64,000 nt of DNA from Panulirus ornatus (lineage: Eukaryota; Arthropoda; Malacostraca; Decapoda; Palinuridae), in NCBI RefSeq assembly GCF_036320965.1, contig NC_092225.1:72329108-72393107 (forward strand), in the 5' to 3' direction. The translations under genes were made by a program, and so were the position numbers. Below, one piece after another: positions 12,884 through 25,520 of this stretch. Positions within the stretch are counted from its first letter, which is position 1, and each line of letters starts with the position of its first letter. The notes under the pieces were generated by a model. That model was not told where the DNA came from and did not search any database. It was given only the letters and a program-made list of their open reading frames with translations.

Positions 12884-13855
12884 CCTCAAGAGATACAACA
12901 GAGGCAAAAGTGAAGATGTGGGAAAGATACGGCGGTCGAAAATTTCACTGGAGAACCCCCACAAGGCCGAAAGCTAATTAAGATACCACAGCCGTAAAGA
13001 CCATATGGCTTACGAAGGCTTGGGCGAAGCGTCGCATCATCATTGCAGGAGGATGGCAGCGGGGGAAGGGGGGGGGGGTAGCCCTGGCAGGAGATGGAGA
13101 GATGTGGTCAATAAACTGCTGATGAAACGGGGCGTTACAGGAGATGACGCCAGGGGGCAACGAATGCAGATTGTGTCCACTGGAAGGGTGTTGTGTGTGA
13201 GGGGAGAGGGCCACGCAACACTCACCTGCCGACCGACCCGGTATGGTGTACAATGTGCATGGGAACGAGGCTCTCTAGTGTGTAAGTTTATCTTATCACC
13301 TTCTGTCACCCTGAACACAAGCTTATCATCACCTTCTGTCACCCTGAACACAAGCTTAGCATCTCATGTACTATGTGAGTGAAGCTTTATGACAACCATA
13401 CGGTGTGGTAATAACAACCCTAAGATACATATCTTCTCTACACTGGAAACCATTTTCAGCCATAGTCTCACCCTGGTCCACATCCCTCCGTCCACCAGTG
13501 CAGTGCCTTGCGCCCTAAGGAACAGCTCAAGCTCTGGGGGACATTCTGACGTTGGCAGAGGAAATGTTTTCAAACTGGAAATCAAAATCTGAATCAGGAA
13601 AATACATCTGTACCCCTGGGAAGTAATCCCACACCCGTCCTATGTTCTGACCCCTGGAACACAAGTGACCACCGGTACACCCTGACCCCATTTAACACAC
13701 CTCCCTCCCGGCAACACACACACACATACCTCAGTCTTCAGGAAAACTTTAACTTCGATGAGATATTTCTTCTTTCTAAGCATCAATCTCAAGTCTCTCT
13801 ATCCCTTGACCCAAGTACACCAGCGCCAACTCTCTCTTTCTTCTCTCCTCTCTCT

Positions 13856-13858
<3 letters not shown>
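12883..13858. other. No gene recognised; small direct repeat
   Basis: Contains a G run at 13070-13079 and a twofold ~33-bp direct repeat at 13289-13356 (core TTCTGTCACCCTGAACACAA). Otherwise unique-looking with no coding signature. Confidence 0.5.

Positions 13859-13926
<68 letters not shown>
13859..13926. repeat. (CT)n microsatellite
   Basis: CT tract of about 68 bases preceded by a CT-rich lead-in. Confidence 0.99.
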
Positions 13927-13930
<4 letters not shown>

Positions 13931-14169
13931 AGCACCATAAAGACCGAGATTAATATCATCCTAGGCGGGAGTTTCCTTGACAAAGTGTTTCTTCTCTCCT
14001 TCCCGCTCTGCTTCTTCCTTAATGTTGCCCGGGGCTGATCAGCTCTCGAGGGGAGAGGAAGGCAGGAGGGAGGCGGAGAAAGCGGGTAGAGGAGAGGAGA
14101 GAGGACTGGGATAATAGAGCGAGGGGAGAGGACGGAGAGGGGTGGAAGAGGGAGTGGGTGGACGATGAG

Positions 14170-14170
<1 letters not shown>

Positions 14171-14261
<91 letters not shown>

Positions 14262-14265
14262 GTGT
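14171..14265. repeat. (GT)n microsatellite abutting a LINE 3' end
   Basis: About 95 bases of GT with one C near the right end. On the minus strand it reads as (AC)n directly continuing GGTAATTACACAC, the terminus of the LINE relic at 14262-14696. The tract may therefore have grown from the element tail. Confidence 0.98.
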
Positions 14266-14696
14266 AATTACCTAAAACAAGGGGAGGAAGTTCTACACCC
14301 GTGGGGCCCACTATCTCTTGAACTTTCTCTTATCTTCTTTGTCTTTAACTTCTGTATACTGTCATCATCCATATCTTCATCACTTACCTCATCCCCTACA
14401 ACCGCTACTGTAACACAGTTCATCCCTTCCATCACCTTCCTTCCTGTCTTGTTACAGCTCCCAGCTGCTCTGTCCTTGTTTCTTACGAAGAGCGGTGACA
14501 GACATGATCAAAATGGTTTAGTGATTTTGAAGGCTGTGATCAAAGTACCACTCTCTCTTCTCTCTTCCCCTGTGGACGAATTCGTGACCTCTAACCTCTC
14601 TATAGCATCTGCTTTATCAATTCTATTTATCTCTTCTGGACCTTTTCCACACGTCTTTATACTTTTCCATGTACGCTGAACAAACCCAATAGGCAT
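14262..14696 (-). mobile_element. Decayed Jockey/CR1-type LINE 3' end
   Basis: The minus-strand frame 14696-14508 reads EERRESGTLITAFKITKPF, matching the RRLRGDLIxxFKIxKGF-type block found late in jockey/CR1 reverse transcriptases. It is preceded by a KIDKxQ-like RIDKADAIERLEV. After a stop the frame continues as LSPLFVRNKDRAAGSCNK. The terminal ~60 bases (14322 down to 14262) resemble the plus-strand fragment at 15552-15629 and end in the same GGTAATTACACAC. It has premature stops and missing blocks, so it is a fossil. The protein match is by recall and moderate. The shared 3' terminus is visible directly. Confidence 0.6.
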
Positions 14697-14735
14697 CGTA
14701 TGTTAGCCCAAGACTATTGGGCTAACATACGATGC
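14692..14735. repeat. Perfect 19-bp inverted repeat with 5-base loop
   Basis: The arm GCATCGTATGTTAGCCCAA (14693-14711) is followed by GACTA, then its exact reverse complement at 14717-14735. No mismatch. The neighbouring CCAATAG (left) and CTATTGG (right arm start) hint at a snap-back or template-switch origin. No transposon ends or target duplications are recognised around it. Confidence 0.95.
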
Positions 14736-15224
14736 GAACTGCATGTTAGACCATAACCATCGTTAAGTACGTGAATGAGATTCTAATTGTAGTCACCAGT
14801 CAGTCACTGGCCTTCACAGTCCTCATGAGGCGAAGCCCTGACGAGAGGTCGGGTGTATAATGTCGACACTCAACACCCTCTCCCTCACAGATTCTTACAG
14901 CTCATCTCCTGCCAGATAATAATCACATCGAGACCTTTCTTACGATCCAATCCTCATTACTTTTAATCGAATTCAATCTCGTCCACCATCGATACGACCC
15001 ACTCTGGATCGTGTCTTGTCCTCCTCCGCCACCCCAGGACATGATCTGATCCTCTCATCCACACATTACTCCTGATATACGTACGTGGAAAGTGTTGGGT
15101 TATCCCCTGTACTTCCCCACAAACAAGGCTTATCAAAGTTTCCCCTGTTCTTCCTTCCTTATGGTACTGCACACTCGCCCCCCTGCTCTCTTAAACCTTT
15201 CAGAAGCTGTTCTTGTTGTTGCGC

Positions 15225-15229
<5 letters not shown>
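14736..15229. other. No recognised feature
   Basis: Unique-looking sequence with no coding, RNA or mobile-element signature seen. Confidence 0.5.

Positions 15230-15283
<54 letters not shown>
15230..15283. repeat. (CT)n microsatellite
   Basis: CT tract of about 54 bases running directly into a TATC-type tract. Confidence 0.99.
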
Positions 15284-15287
<4 letters not shown>

Positions 15288-15462
15288 CTATCTATCTATC
15301 TCTATGTATCTATCTATATCTATCTATCTATCTATCTATCTATCCTGGTCGATAAATGGGTACCTGGCTTAAGCTGATCTATCTATCTATCTCTATGTAT
15401 CTATCTATATCTATCTATCTATCTATCTATCCTGGTCGATAAATGGGTACCTGGCTTAAGCT
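15284..15462. repeat. (TATC)n tract within an 87-bp tandem duplication
   Basis: TATC/TCTA tetranucleotides followed by the conserved block CCTGGTCGATAAATGGGTAC at 15344. The whole TATC-plus-block unit is repeated 87 bases later (block at 15431). The block shares GGGTACCTGGCTTA with the SINE-like piece at 23329-23470 (minus strand), so it is probably a dispersed-repeat tail. Confidence 0.9.
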
Positions 15463-15640
15463 GGGGTGTGTATGATACATTACACACGAGGTTTTGAGAC
15501 GGGCAACACTGAGTGTAAAACACTCTCCCGGTAACACAGTAATTACATATGTTCAAGAGATTGGAGGGGCCTCCCCACACGTGTGGTAGAACTCCCTCCC
15601 TGCGCAGTACCCACCAGGTAATTACACACTGATTGTAAAA
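15463..15640 (+). mobile_element. Retroelement 3' fragment sharing the LINE terminus
   Basis: Bases 15552-15629 share TTCAAGAGAT, a GGGCC-rich centre, GTAGAACTYCCTCCC and the terminal GGTAATTACACAC with the minus-strand end of the relic at 14262-14322. One frame reads FKRLEGPPHTCGRTPSLR, stopping right after the shared terminus. A second GTAATTACA lies 80 bases upstream at 15539. It could be a LINE 3' end or a SINE that borrowed it. Confidence 0.55.
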
Positions 15641-15988
15641 CTGAAAATAATGTGTACAGATCTGGCTATGGCAGCTCGTAAATGGGAAATGTCTGCAGTT
15701 CCAGAACTGAATTGGGGAAAGCCAACCTGATATTGTTGGTGTGGTGACGACGACCAGAGAGATACGATCCCACATAATCTGTCCAGAAGGTTAAGGTTCA
15801 GTAAGGAGGGAAGTAAAGAACAAAGGAAGATGGCAGTCGGCCTTTTTAGGTAAATCGTAGCATTGAAGGGCGGTTCAGCAAGGCACACGAAGCCGTGAGA
15901 CACGCCCTCCTCCGAGATGGTGAATGTTTAGCCATGTGGGATATCATTTAGGAAGATGAAGACTCGATAGAAAAGTTAGATTTCCATG

Positions 15989-15990
<2 letters not shown>
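15641..15990. other. No recognised feature
   Basis: Unique-looking spacer. Minus-strand frames here carry no recognised motif. Confidence 0.45.

Positions 15991-16063
<73 letters not shown>
15991..16063. repeat. (GA)n microsatellite
   Basis: Uninterrupted GA tract of about 73 bases. Confidence 0.99.
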
Positions 16064-16066
<3 letters not shown>

Positions 16067-16345
16067 AAGCTAAGGTCTTTCATTTACGGATGATACACAA
16101 CCCTCCCGGATAATGACCTTCCTTTGTGACCCGGGATCACACCAGCCGTGTTATGTATCGCAGTCAGTTAGCCAGTTGTACTTGGCTGGACCAGCCTGGG
16201 CCAGGCTGGAGCACCGTGGGACACCAACACTTCACAGTAATGTCGACCATCATCCGTCCACAAAACTAGGGAGAACACGGAGAAATCACAAACATTTAAA
16301 AAACGCCGTATCTGCCCCCGCTGTTCTTGCCTCCTCCTGAATAAC

Positions 16346-17150
16346 CTTAACAAATACACTGTTGCCTTGTTAACAAATACACTGTTGCCTTGTTAACAAA
16401 TACACTATTGCCTTGTTAACAAATACACTGTTGCCTTGTTAACAAATACACTATTGCCTTGTTAACAAATACACTGTTGCCTTGTTAACAAATACACTGT
16501 TGCCTTGTTAACAAATACACTGTTGCCTTGTTAACAAATACACTGTTGCCTTGTTAACAAATACACTATTGCCTTGTTAACAAATACACTGTTCCCTTGT
16601 TAACAAATACACTGTTGCCTTGTTAACAAATACACTATTGCCTTGTTAACAAATACACTGTTGCCTTGTTAACAAATACACTGTTGCCTTGTTAACAAAT
16701 ACACTGTTCCCTTGTTAACAAATACACTGTTGCCTTGTTAACAAATACACTGTTGCCTTGTTAACAAATACACTATTGCCTTGTTAACAAATACACTGTT
16801 GCCTTGTTAACAAATACACTGTTGCCTTGTTAACAAATACACTATTGCCTTGTTAACAAATACACTGTTCCCTTGTTAACAAATACACTGTTGCCTTGTT
16901 AACAAATACACTATTGCCTTGTTAACAAATACACTGTTGCCTTGTTAACAAATACACTATTGCCTTGTTAACAAATACACTATTGCCTTGTTAACAAATA
17001 CACTGTTGCCTTGTTAACAAATACACTATTGCCTTGTTAACAAATACACTATTGCCTTGTTAACAAATACACTGTTGCCTTGTTAACAAATACACTGTTG
17101 CCTTGTTAACAAATACACTGTTGCCTTGTTAACAAATACACTGTTGCCTT
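16346..17150. repeat. 23-bp minisatellite, 35 copies, no indels
   Basis: Unit core TTGTTAACAAATACACTGTT. The GTTAAC position recurs from 16369 to 17128, exactly 33 x 23, and the whole array is 805 bases = 35 x 23. Variation is limited to ACTGTTGCC, ACTATTGCC and ACTGTTCCC states. Each unit contains the perfect 10-bp palindrome TTGTTAACAA. Confidence 0.98.
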
Positions 17151-17563
17151 CTGAAGTGGTGGTGGAAGTGGATGGTGATGGATGGAGACCACGATGTGGA
17201 CGTGTTAACAATGCCTCACACCCGACCCCTGAACACTACAGGAATGGGGGAAGGCGTTAGCCACCTGAACACTGTGGTGGTACAACGGTACGAACACCAG
17301 GGCTATGTACGATCACCTCCCCCCCACACACCAACCCTCCCCCTGGTTGCGGCTCCTCCTCACTGAACCGTGTGGTCAGGTCAAAGGTCAAAGCCATCAG
17401 GGTGACGTGCTCAAGGATGGTACCGTCGTCATGTTCCAGAGGTCACACAGCACACGTCCGTCATCCATGACGGTGACCAACCCACAAACACCTGATGACG
17501 CCTCACGAGACGCCCTCACGCACGTACCCAGCAGCTGAACAAAGCGTGCCTCACACTGTCCTC
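17151..17563. other. No gene recognised; DR1-type site inside
   Basis: Unique-looking. Short frames at 17172-17366 and 17305-17538 show no domain. It contains the nuclear-receptor-like element listed at 17378. Confidence 0.5.
17378..17390 (+). promoter_or_regulatory. Perfect DR1 nuclear-receptor half-site pair
   Basis: AGGTCAAAGGTCA: two perfect AGGTCA half-sites spaced by one base, the classic DR1 element bound by RXR/USP heterodimers, HNF4 and related receptors. No gene start is recognised nearby, so function is unproven. Confidence 0.4.
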
Positions 17564-17634
17564 ATAATAATGATGATAATAAAAACAGTAATAATAACAA
17601 CAGCAACAACAACAATAACAAAATAATAATAATC

Positions 17635-17683
<49 letters not shown>

Positions 17684-17721
17684 TAATAATAATAATCAAT
17701 AAACATTAATAATGATGATTA

Positions 17722-17779
<58 letters not shown>

Positions 17780-17874
17780 TCAATAATAGTGATTAATAGA
17801 TTATCATAATAATAACAATAATAACAATGATAATAATAATAATAATAATGATAATAATAATAACAATAATAATC
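17564..17874. repeat. (TAA)n trinucleotide tract
   Basis: About 310 bases of TAA/AAT with TGA, CAA and TCA interruptions, densest at 17630-17780. Confidence 0.98.
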
Positions 17875-17933
17875 AAAGGAAGATATCCTTGCCATTACAT
17901 TATTACTCATAAGAGCACACATAGTACCCTGGT

Positions 17934-17937
17934 GTGT

Positions 17938-17992
<55 letters not shown>

Positions 17993-17999
17993 TGTGTAC
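17934..17999. repeat. (GT)n microsatellite
   Basis: GT tract with two TATG interruptions. Confidence 0.98.
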
Positions 18000-18376
18000 A
18001 TATAATGCTACACAAATGCATCATCCCAGGAGAGGTGTGAGAGCAGTACAAAATAACATAAATGTTATATCAACCGTCTCTCCTCACAGCGTCTCTCATC
18101 ATCACTTCATAACTTCCTTCCTCTGCCCACCTTGGGTCAACGTCCCCCCCCCCCCACCCACCCTCCTCACACACGGTACCAGCAATTACCTCATGAAGTG
18201 TCCCTCACATAACGACCGCCTCATTAACTCATGATAGGTCATCGACGTGTTGATGTCTCGTCTGTCTTGTGTGCATGATGAACTCTGTGAACACTATTAT
18301 GTGAATAATAATAACAGGTTCATGAAAACCTTCCCAGCTGCTGGCCATATTATCACATTAACTTGAAGCATAGTAG
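18000..18376. other. No recognised feature
   Basis: Unique-looking, with a C run at 18146-18155. Confidence 0.5.
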
Positions 18377-19913
18377 ACTATCTACACCAGGTGTTACTAT
18401 CTACACTAGGTGTTACTATCTACACCAGGTGTTACTATCTACACCAGGTGTTACTATCTACACTAGGTGTCACTGTCTACACTAGGTGTCACTATCTACA
18501 CCAGGTGTCACTGTCTACACCAGGTGTTACTATCTACACTAGGTGTCACTGTCTACACTAGGTGTCACTATCCACACCAGGTGTCACTATCCACACCAGG
18601 TGTCACTATCCACACCAGGTGTTACTCTCCACACCAGGTGTCACTATCCACACCAGGTGTTACTCTCCACACCAGGTGTCACTATCCACACCAGGTGTTA
18701 CTCTCCACACCAGGTGTCACTATCCACACCAGGTGTTACTATCTACACCAGTTGTCACTATCTACACCAGGTGTCACTATCCACACCAGGTGTTACTCTC
18801 CACACCAGGTGTCACTATCCACACCAGGTGTCACTATCCACACCAGGTGTTACTATCTACACTAGGTGTCACTGTCTACACCAGGTGTCACTATCCACAC
18901 CAGGTGTTACTCTCCACACCAGGTGTCACTATCCACACCAGGTGTCACTATCCACACCAGGTGTCACTATCTACACCAGGTGTCACTATCCACACCAGGT
19001 GTCACTATCTACACCAGGTGTCACTATCTACACCAGGTGTCACTATCTACACTAGGTGTCACTATCCACAACAGGTGTTACTATCTACACTAGGTGTCAC
19101 TATCCACACCAGGTGTCACTATCCACACCAGGTGTCACTATCCACACCAGGTGTCACTGTCTACACTAGGTGTCACTATCCACACCAGGTGTCACTATCC
19201 ACACCAGGTGTCACTGTCTACACCAGGTGTCACTATCCACATCAGATGTCGCTATCCACACCAGGTGTTACTATCTACACTAGGTGTCACTATCTACACC
19301 AGGTGTCACTATCCACACCAGGTGTCACTATCCACACCAGGTGTCACTGTCTACACTAGGTGTCACTATCCACACCAGGTGTCACTATCCACACCAGGTG
19401 TCACTATCCACACCAGGTGTCACTGTCTACACCAGGTGTCACTATCCACACCAGGTGTCACTATCCACACCAGGTGTCACTATCCACACCAGGTGTCACT
19501 GTCTACACCAGGTGTCACTATCCACACCAGGTGTCACTATCCACACCAGGTGTCACTGTCTACACTAGGTGTCACTATCCACACCAGGTGTCACTATCTA
19601 CACTAGGTGTCACTATCCACACCAGGTGTCACTATCCACACCAGGTGTCACTATCCACACCAGGTGTCACTATCTACACTAGGTGTCACTATCCACACCA
19701 GGTGTCACTATCTACACCAGGTGTCACTATCTACACCAGGTGTCACTATCTACACCAGGTGTCACTATCTACACCAGGTGTTACTATCCACACCAGGTGT
19801 CACTATCTACACCAGGTGTTACTATCCACACCAGGTGTCACTATCTACACCAGGTGTCACTATCTACACCAGGTGTTACTATCCACACCAGGTGTCACTA
19901 TCTACACCAGGTG
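18377..19913. repeat. 19-bp satellite, 81 copies, no indels
   Basis: Unit form ACTATCCACACCAGGTGTC with strict 19-bp phase: ACTATCTAC at 18377 and again at 19897, 80 x 19 later. Variable sites are C/T in CCACAC or CTACAC, A/G in TATC or TGTC, C/T in GTCAC or GTTAC, and C/T in ACCAGG or ACTAGG. The first five units are mostly the CTACAC/GTTAC type. Most units hold CACCAGGTG, which contains the E-box CAGGTG. Long frames across this block are artefacts of three 19-bp periods. Confidence 0.98.
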
Positions 19914-19931
19914 CTATCATCCACACTACAT

Positions 19932-19992
<61 letters not shown>
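19932..19992. repeat. (CT)n microsatellite
   Basis: CT tract of about 60 bases starting 18 bases after the 19-bp satellite ends. Confidence 0.99.
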
Positions 19993-19996
<4 letters not shown>

Positions 19997-21316
19997 CTAC
20001 AATTAGCCTAGAAATTTCTACGAAAGAGTCCTGGTGTTATCCTGGACTTGGCCAAAGTCTCCTGTAGTGATGTAACCGCACCCTCCCCCCCCCCCCCCAC
20101 GACCAACTGACGGAGCCCGGTAACACCGTTGTGTTCATCTAGTTGTACAGAATGACCAGCTCTTCCCCTTGAAAACAAGAGAAATAATAATAACAAAAAA
20201 TATATCGATGGCATAAAAAAAAAAAACAATATAAATAAATATGCATAATTCCCGATTGTCTGGTCAATATAAAGTTATAGTGTCGACCCATATTTCCGGG
20301 GCTGTGTGTGTGTGTGTGTGTGTGTGTGTCACGCGCAGGTTACGCGCGTCACGTTCACCACCGTGATGGTCACAGCCAAGCCTTCACAATCCCTACGATG
20401 GTGCAAGCCTTCACGTCTCCACCTCACTTACCTTATCTATCCGGCGGAGGGGTTCCCACGCCCTCGGCTCACCAACCACTCACCTGCTGAAGAAAGAGAA
20501 GGAGTCTTTCAGTCATAAGTATTTACAATGTCCATTATATAAGCTTTATGAACGATAACATCAAGATAATCTGAGTCTAATATCTCACTACAGTCTCGGG
20601 TAACCCCTGACGAAGGCCCCCTGGACCCTGACGAAGGCCCCTGGGCAGGAGAAGGGGAACACTGCCTCTCACCATGGCTGCGTTCAGGGGGGAAGGGGAT
20701 GAATGTGAACGCCCCCCACTAACCCAACACCGCCATACCTCACTCACTCCCTCATGAATATCCTACACCCGAGCGGCAGACACACGCACGGTCTGCTGCT
20801 TCCCCTCCTCCCTCCCTCACTCCGCCAGCCAGCGGCGCCCCTCCATACTAGTAAGTACCTGGAAGAGAAGTTCCTGGTTGGTCTCTTCTGCCACGAATTA
20901 GCTCAGGCATTCGTGACGTTGCCACACACACACACGGTAACATGACGACGCACGATATTCGTACATGAGGCGCGTAAACTTTATACGTCAGACGCAGAGT
21001 CGAGCGCAGGAAGGTAACAGGCGCAGGAGAGAGGAGGTAGGCAGGTGGTGGCCTCCTGGTGGGAGCATTTGCACTCGTGGTTACATCCCATGTTCTCCCG
21101 GCGGCCGGCACACACCTCGCTAACTCGACGCATTCCGCAACAACGGGTATTATCCCAGTGCAGATATCCCCTCCCTCCCTCCCTGGTCCCTATGGATCCC
21201 TAAAAAAATATATCCCAAGTCTGGACTTGGCCATGTCCTGCCTCCCCCCATCTGGCGGAGGACCAATTTTCTGAATTACTCCACCAGTCCCGAGAGAGAG
21301 GCCGTGGGGGGAGGGG

Positions 21317-21318
<2 letters not shown>
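19993..21318. other. No gene recognised; C, A and GT runs
   Basis: C run at 20084-20098, A run at 20214-20226 and a (GT)n of ~28 bases at 20303-20330. A small twofold repeat (CCCTGACGAAGGCCCC) lies near 20606-20642. No coding signature seen on either strand. Confidence 0.5.

Positions 21319-21347
<29 letters not shown>
21319..21347. repeat. (GT)n microsatellite
   Basis: Short GT tract of about 29 bases. Confidence 0.97.
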
Positions 21348-21773
21348 CCACAACTCTTCTATCACATCCTCATTCTTCACAACCAGAGCTGGCGCTAAGT
21401 ACCGCTCTTGAAACCCGCCCACCGCCAAAATATTGTGCCCCAGTCGGCGCGCCTTCCTTGCTTGACGGCTACATGATGCTAGGGGCCCGAGCCGTCCAGT
21501 GGGGCCCTTGTTAAGGGCACGCTACCCTCTCGTGTGGCACAGGGTATCGCCTTACCAACGAGGCACAGATGAACAAGTTATGTACGAGGTATAACTGGAC
21601 ACACAGAGAACACAGGCATCTACCACGACACAAAACTACGTACTTAGGTCTGATAGAGAGGGAAAAATGATTTATATGAATGGGTAAGACAAGCTGGATG
21701 AATTTATGTTTATGTTAGCTGAAACGACACGTTCAACTAAATGACCTAATAAAGACTATGTAATTAAATCTGT

Positions 21774-21776
<3 letters not shown>
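21348..21776. other. No gene recognised; possible tRNA-like head
   Basis: On the minus strand around 21562-21515 the sequence CCTCGTTGGTAAGGCG resembles a tRNA D-arm or A-box region, but no B-box follows at the right distance. It is at most a SINE remnant. Confidence 0.3.

Positions 21777-21839
<63 letters not shown>
21777..21839. repeat. (TA)n tract, left flank of LINE
   Basis: About 63 bases of TA. The RTE-like LINE begins at its last base. Confidence 0.99.
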
Positions 21840-23470
<1,631 letters not shown>

Positions 23471-23979
23471 CGAGGAGGACGGTGATGAGGCAGAATGAGG
23501 TATGAGAGGAACCTTTCGAGGTATTACACCAGCACAAGTGATGAGAAATGAGGTAGAGTGATGAGGGACGAGCACAGACTGAGATGAGGAAGACAGGAGG
23601 AGGAGGGTATGGGAGGCTGTGATGATGATGATGAGGAGGAGGAGGAGGAGGAGGAGACAAGTCGAGAGTGATGATGGCCGGAGGGAGACCAGAGTGACAG
23701 GAAGCAGCAGGGGTTGTGAGGTGGTGGCGCGGGAGTGAGGGAGGGAGTGTGGCAGGCTGGGTGAGGGAGGGAGGGAGCAGCAGCCGCTACCGTGCAGGCC
23801 TGGTAATAAAGGTGATGTCCCCACACCGCCACCAGATGGAACCACTCCCAAAAATCTCCCTTCCTCCTGACCTGACCTCATACTTTCCCCCTTACACGCT
23901 ACCCTCACCACCCTACAAAGCCCCGCCCCTCTTCACTCAACCCTCTCCCCTCCTCGGTTCCTGCGTGCACAGAGCATGG
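23471..23979. other. No gene recognised; GAT/GAG-rich tract
   Basis: Trinucleotide-rich patch (GATGATGAT then GAGGAG) at 23619-23656, otherwise unique-looking. Confidence 0.55.
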
Positions 23980-25020
23980 CTGATGTACAACTGGATGGAT
24001 GATATACAACCGGGTGGATGATGTACAACTAGATGGATGATGTACAACTGGATGGATGATATACAACCGGGTGGATGATGTACAACTGGATGGATGATAT
24101 ACAACCGGATGGATGATATACAACTGGATGGATGATGTACAACTAGATGGATGATGTACAACCGGGTGGATGATGTACAACTAGATGATGTACAACCGGG
24201 TGGATGATGTACAACTGGATGGATGATGCACAACTAGATGGATGATGTACAACCGGGTGGATGATGTACAACTAGATGGATGATGTACAACCGGGTGGAT
24301 GATGTACAACTGGATGGATGGTGTACAACTGGATGTATAAGACACAACTAGGTGGACGATGTACAACTGGATGGATGATGTACTAGATGGATGACGTACA
24401 ACTGGATGGATTATGTACAACTGGATGGATGACGTACAACTGGATGGATGATGCACAAATAGGTGGATGATGTACAACTGGGTGGATGATGTACAACTGG
24501 ATGGATGATGTACAACTGGATGGATGACGTACAACTGGATGGGGATGGACAACTAGATAGACGACGTATAACTGGATGGATGATGTACAACTAGGTGGAT
24601 GACGTACAACTGGATGGATGATGGACAACTAGATGGATGACGTACAACTGGATGGACGATGTACAACTGGATGGACGATGTACAACTGGATGGATGACGT
24701 ACAACTGGATGGATGATGGACAACTGGATGGTTGACGTACAACTGGATGGATGATGGACAACTAGGTAGATGACGTACAACTGGATGGATGATGTACAAC
24801 TAGGTGGATGACGTACAACTGGATGGATGATGTACAACTAGGTGGATGACGTACAACTGGATGAATGATGGACAACTAGATGGATGACGTACAACTGGAT
24901 GGACGACGTACAACTGAATGAACTTCGTACAACTGGATGGATGATGTACAGCTGGATGTACAACGTACAACTGGATGGATCATGTACTGGATGGATGATG
25001 GACAACTAGGTGGATGACTG
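23980..25020. repeat. 19-bp satellite, about 54 copies
   Basis: Unit form GTACAACTGGATGGATGAT with ACCGGG, ACTAGA and ACTAGG variants and GACGTAC/GATGTAC alternation. Several units are shortened, so phase is not constant, unlike the 19-bp array at 18377. The left half is dominated by ACCGGGTGG/ACTAGATGG and the right half by GACGTAC. Confidence 0.95.
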
Positions 25021-25520
25021 ACATCTGGGCGGATGAGAGACACAGCACGACGGGTGAGGGACGGATGATGGGGAGGGATGACGCATCCTGAGGGCCTGGA
25101 CTGGGGTATGTACACCAGAGCGCTGGTCTACCTTGAAGGGGTCGTCGGTCGGCCAACCCGCGTGATGAAGGAGCCAGCCTTGGCGGACGATTTACCGGCC
25201 AGATGATGATTTACACACGACCCCGGTTGATGATTTACAGTGCGGTCGGGCTGGGTGAAGATTTACAGTGCGGCCGTGTGATGTAAACTCACCAGGCGCA
25301 GTGGTGATTTACAGGACCTAATTGACGATTTACCACAGGCCCAAGGATGATTTACTGGTCAGGCTCGTGATTTACAAGAAAAAGGGGTTGGACTATCCGG
25401 CAGGGTACGCTGATTTACGGAGTCCGCTGGTAATGGTTTACAGCCAGGTGGAGATTTACAGGACCAGCTGCGTCGGCAGATGGTCCACCTGAGCAGAGAG
25501 ATGATGTAGTGTACAACCAC
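25021..25520. repeat. Highly diverged GATTTAC-motif repeat
   Basis: GATGATTTAC or GTGATTTAC recurs every ~25-40 bases from 25185 to 25460 among unrelated spacers. It looks like the decayed remains of an array. It bridges the GTACAAC array on the left and the GATGTACAG array on the right. Confidence 0.6.

Noticed and set aside
14692..14735. Reading the perfect hairpin as a transcription terminator
   Set aside because: No T run follows and intrinsic terminators of this type are bacterial; the setting is eukaryotic.
16346..17150. CRISPR-like regular repeats
   Set aside because: Units are head to tail with no unique spacers, and the genome is clearly eukaryotic. The same holds for every other array here.
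18467..20067. Frames of 130-265 codons
   Set aside because: Three 19-bp units make 57 bases, so stop-free frames follow from the satellite. The frames run on into a CT tract.
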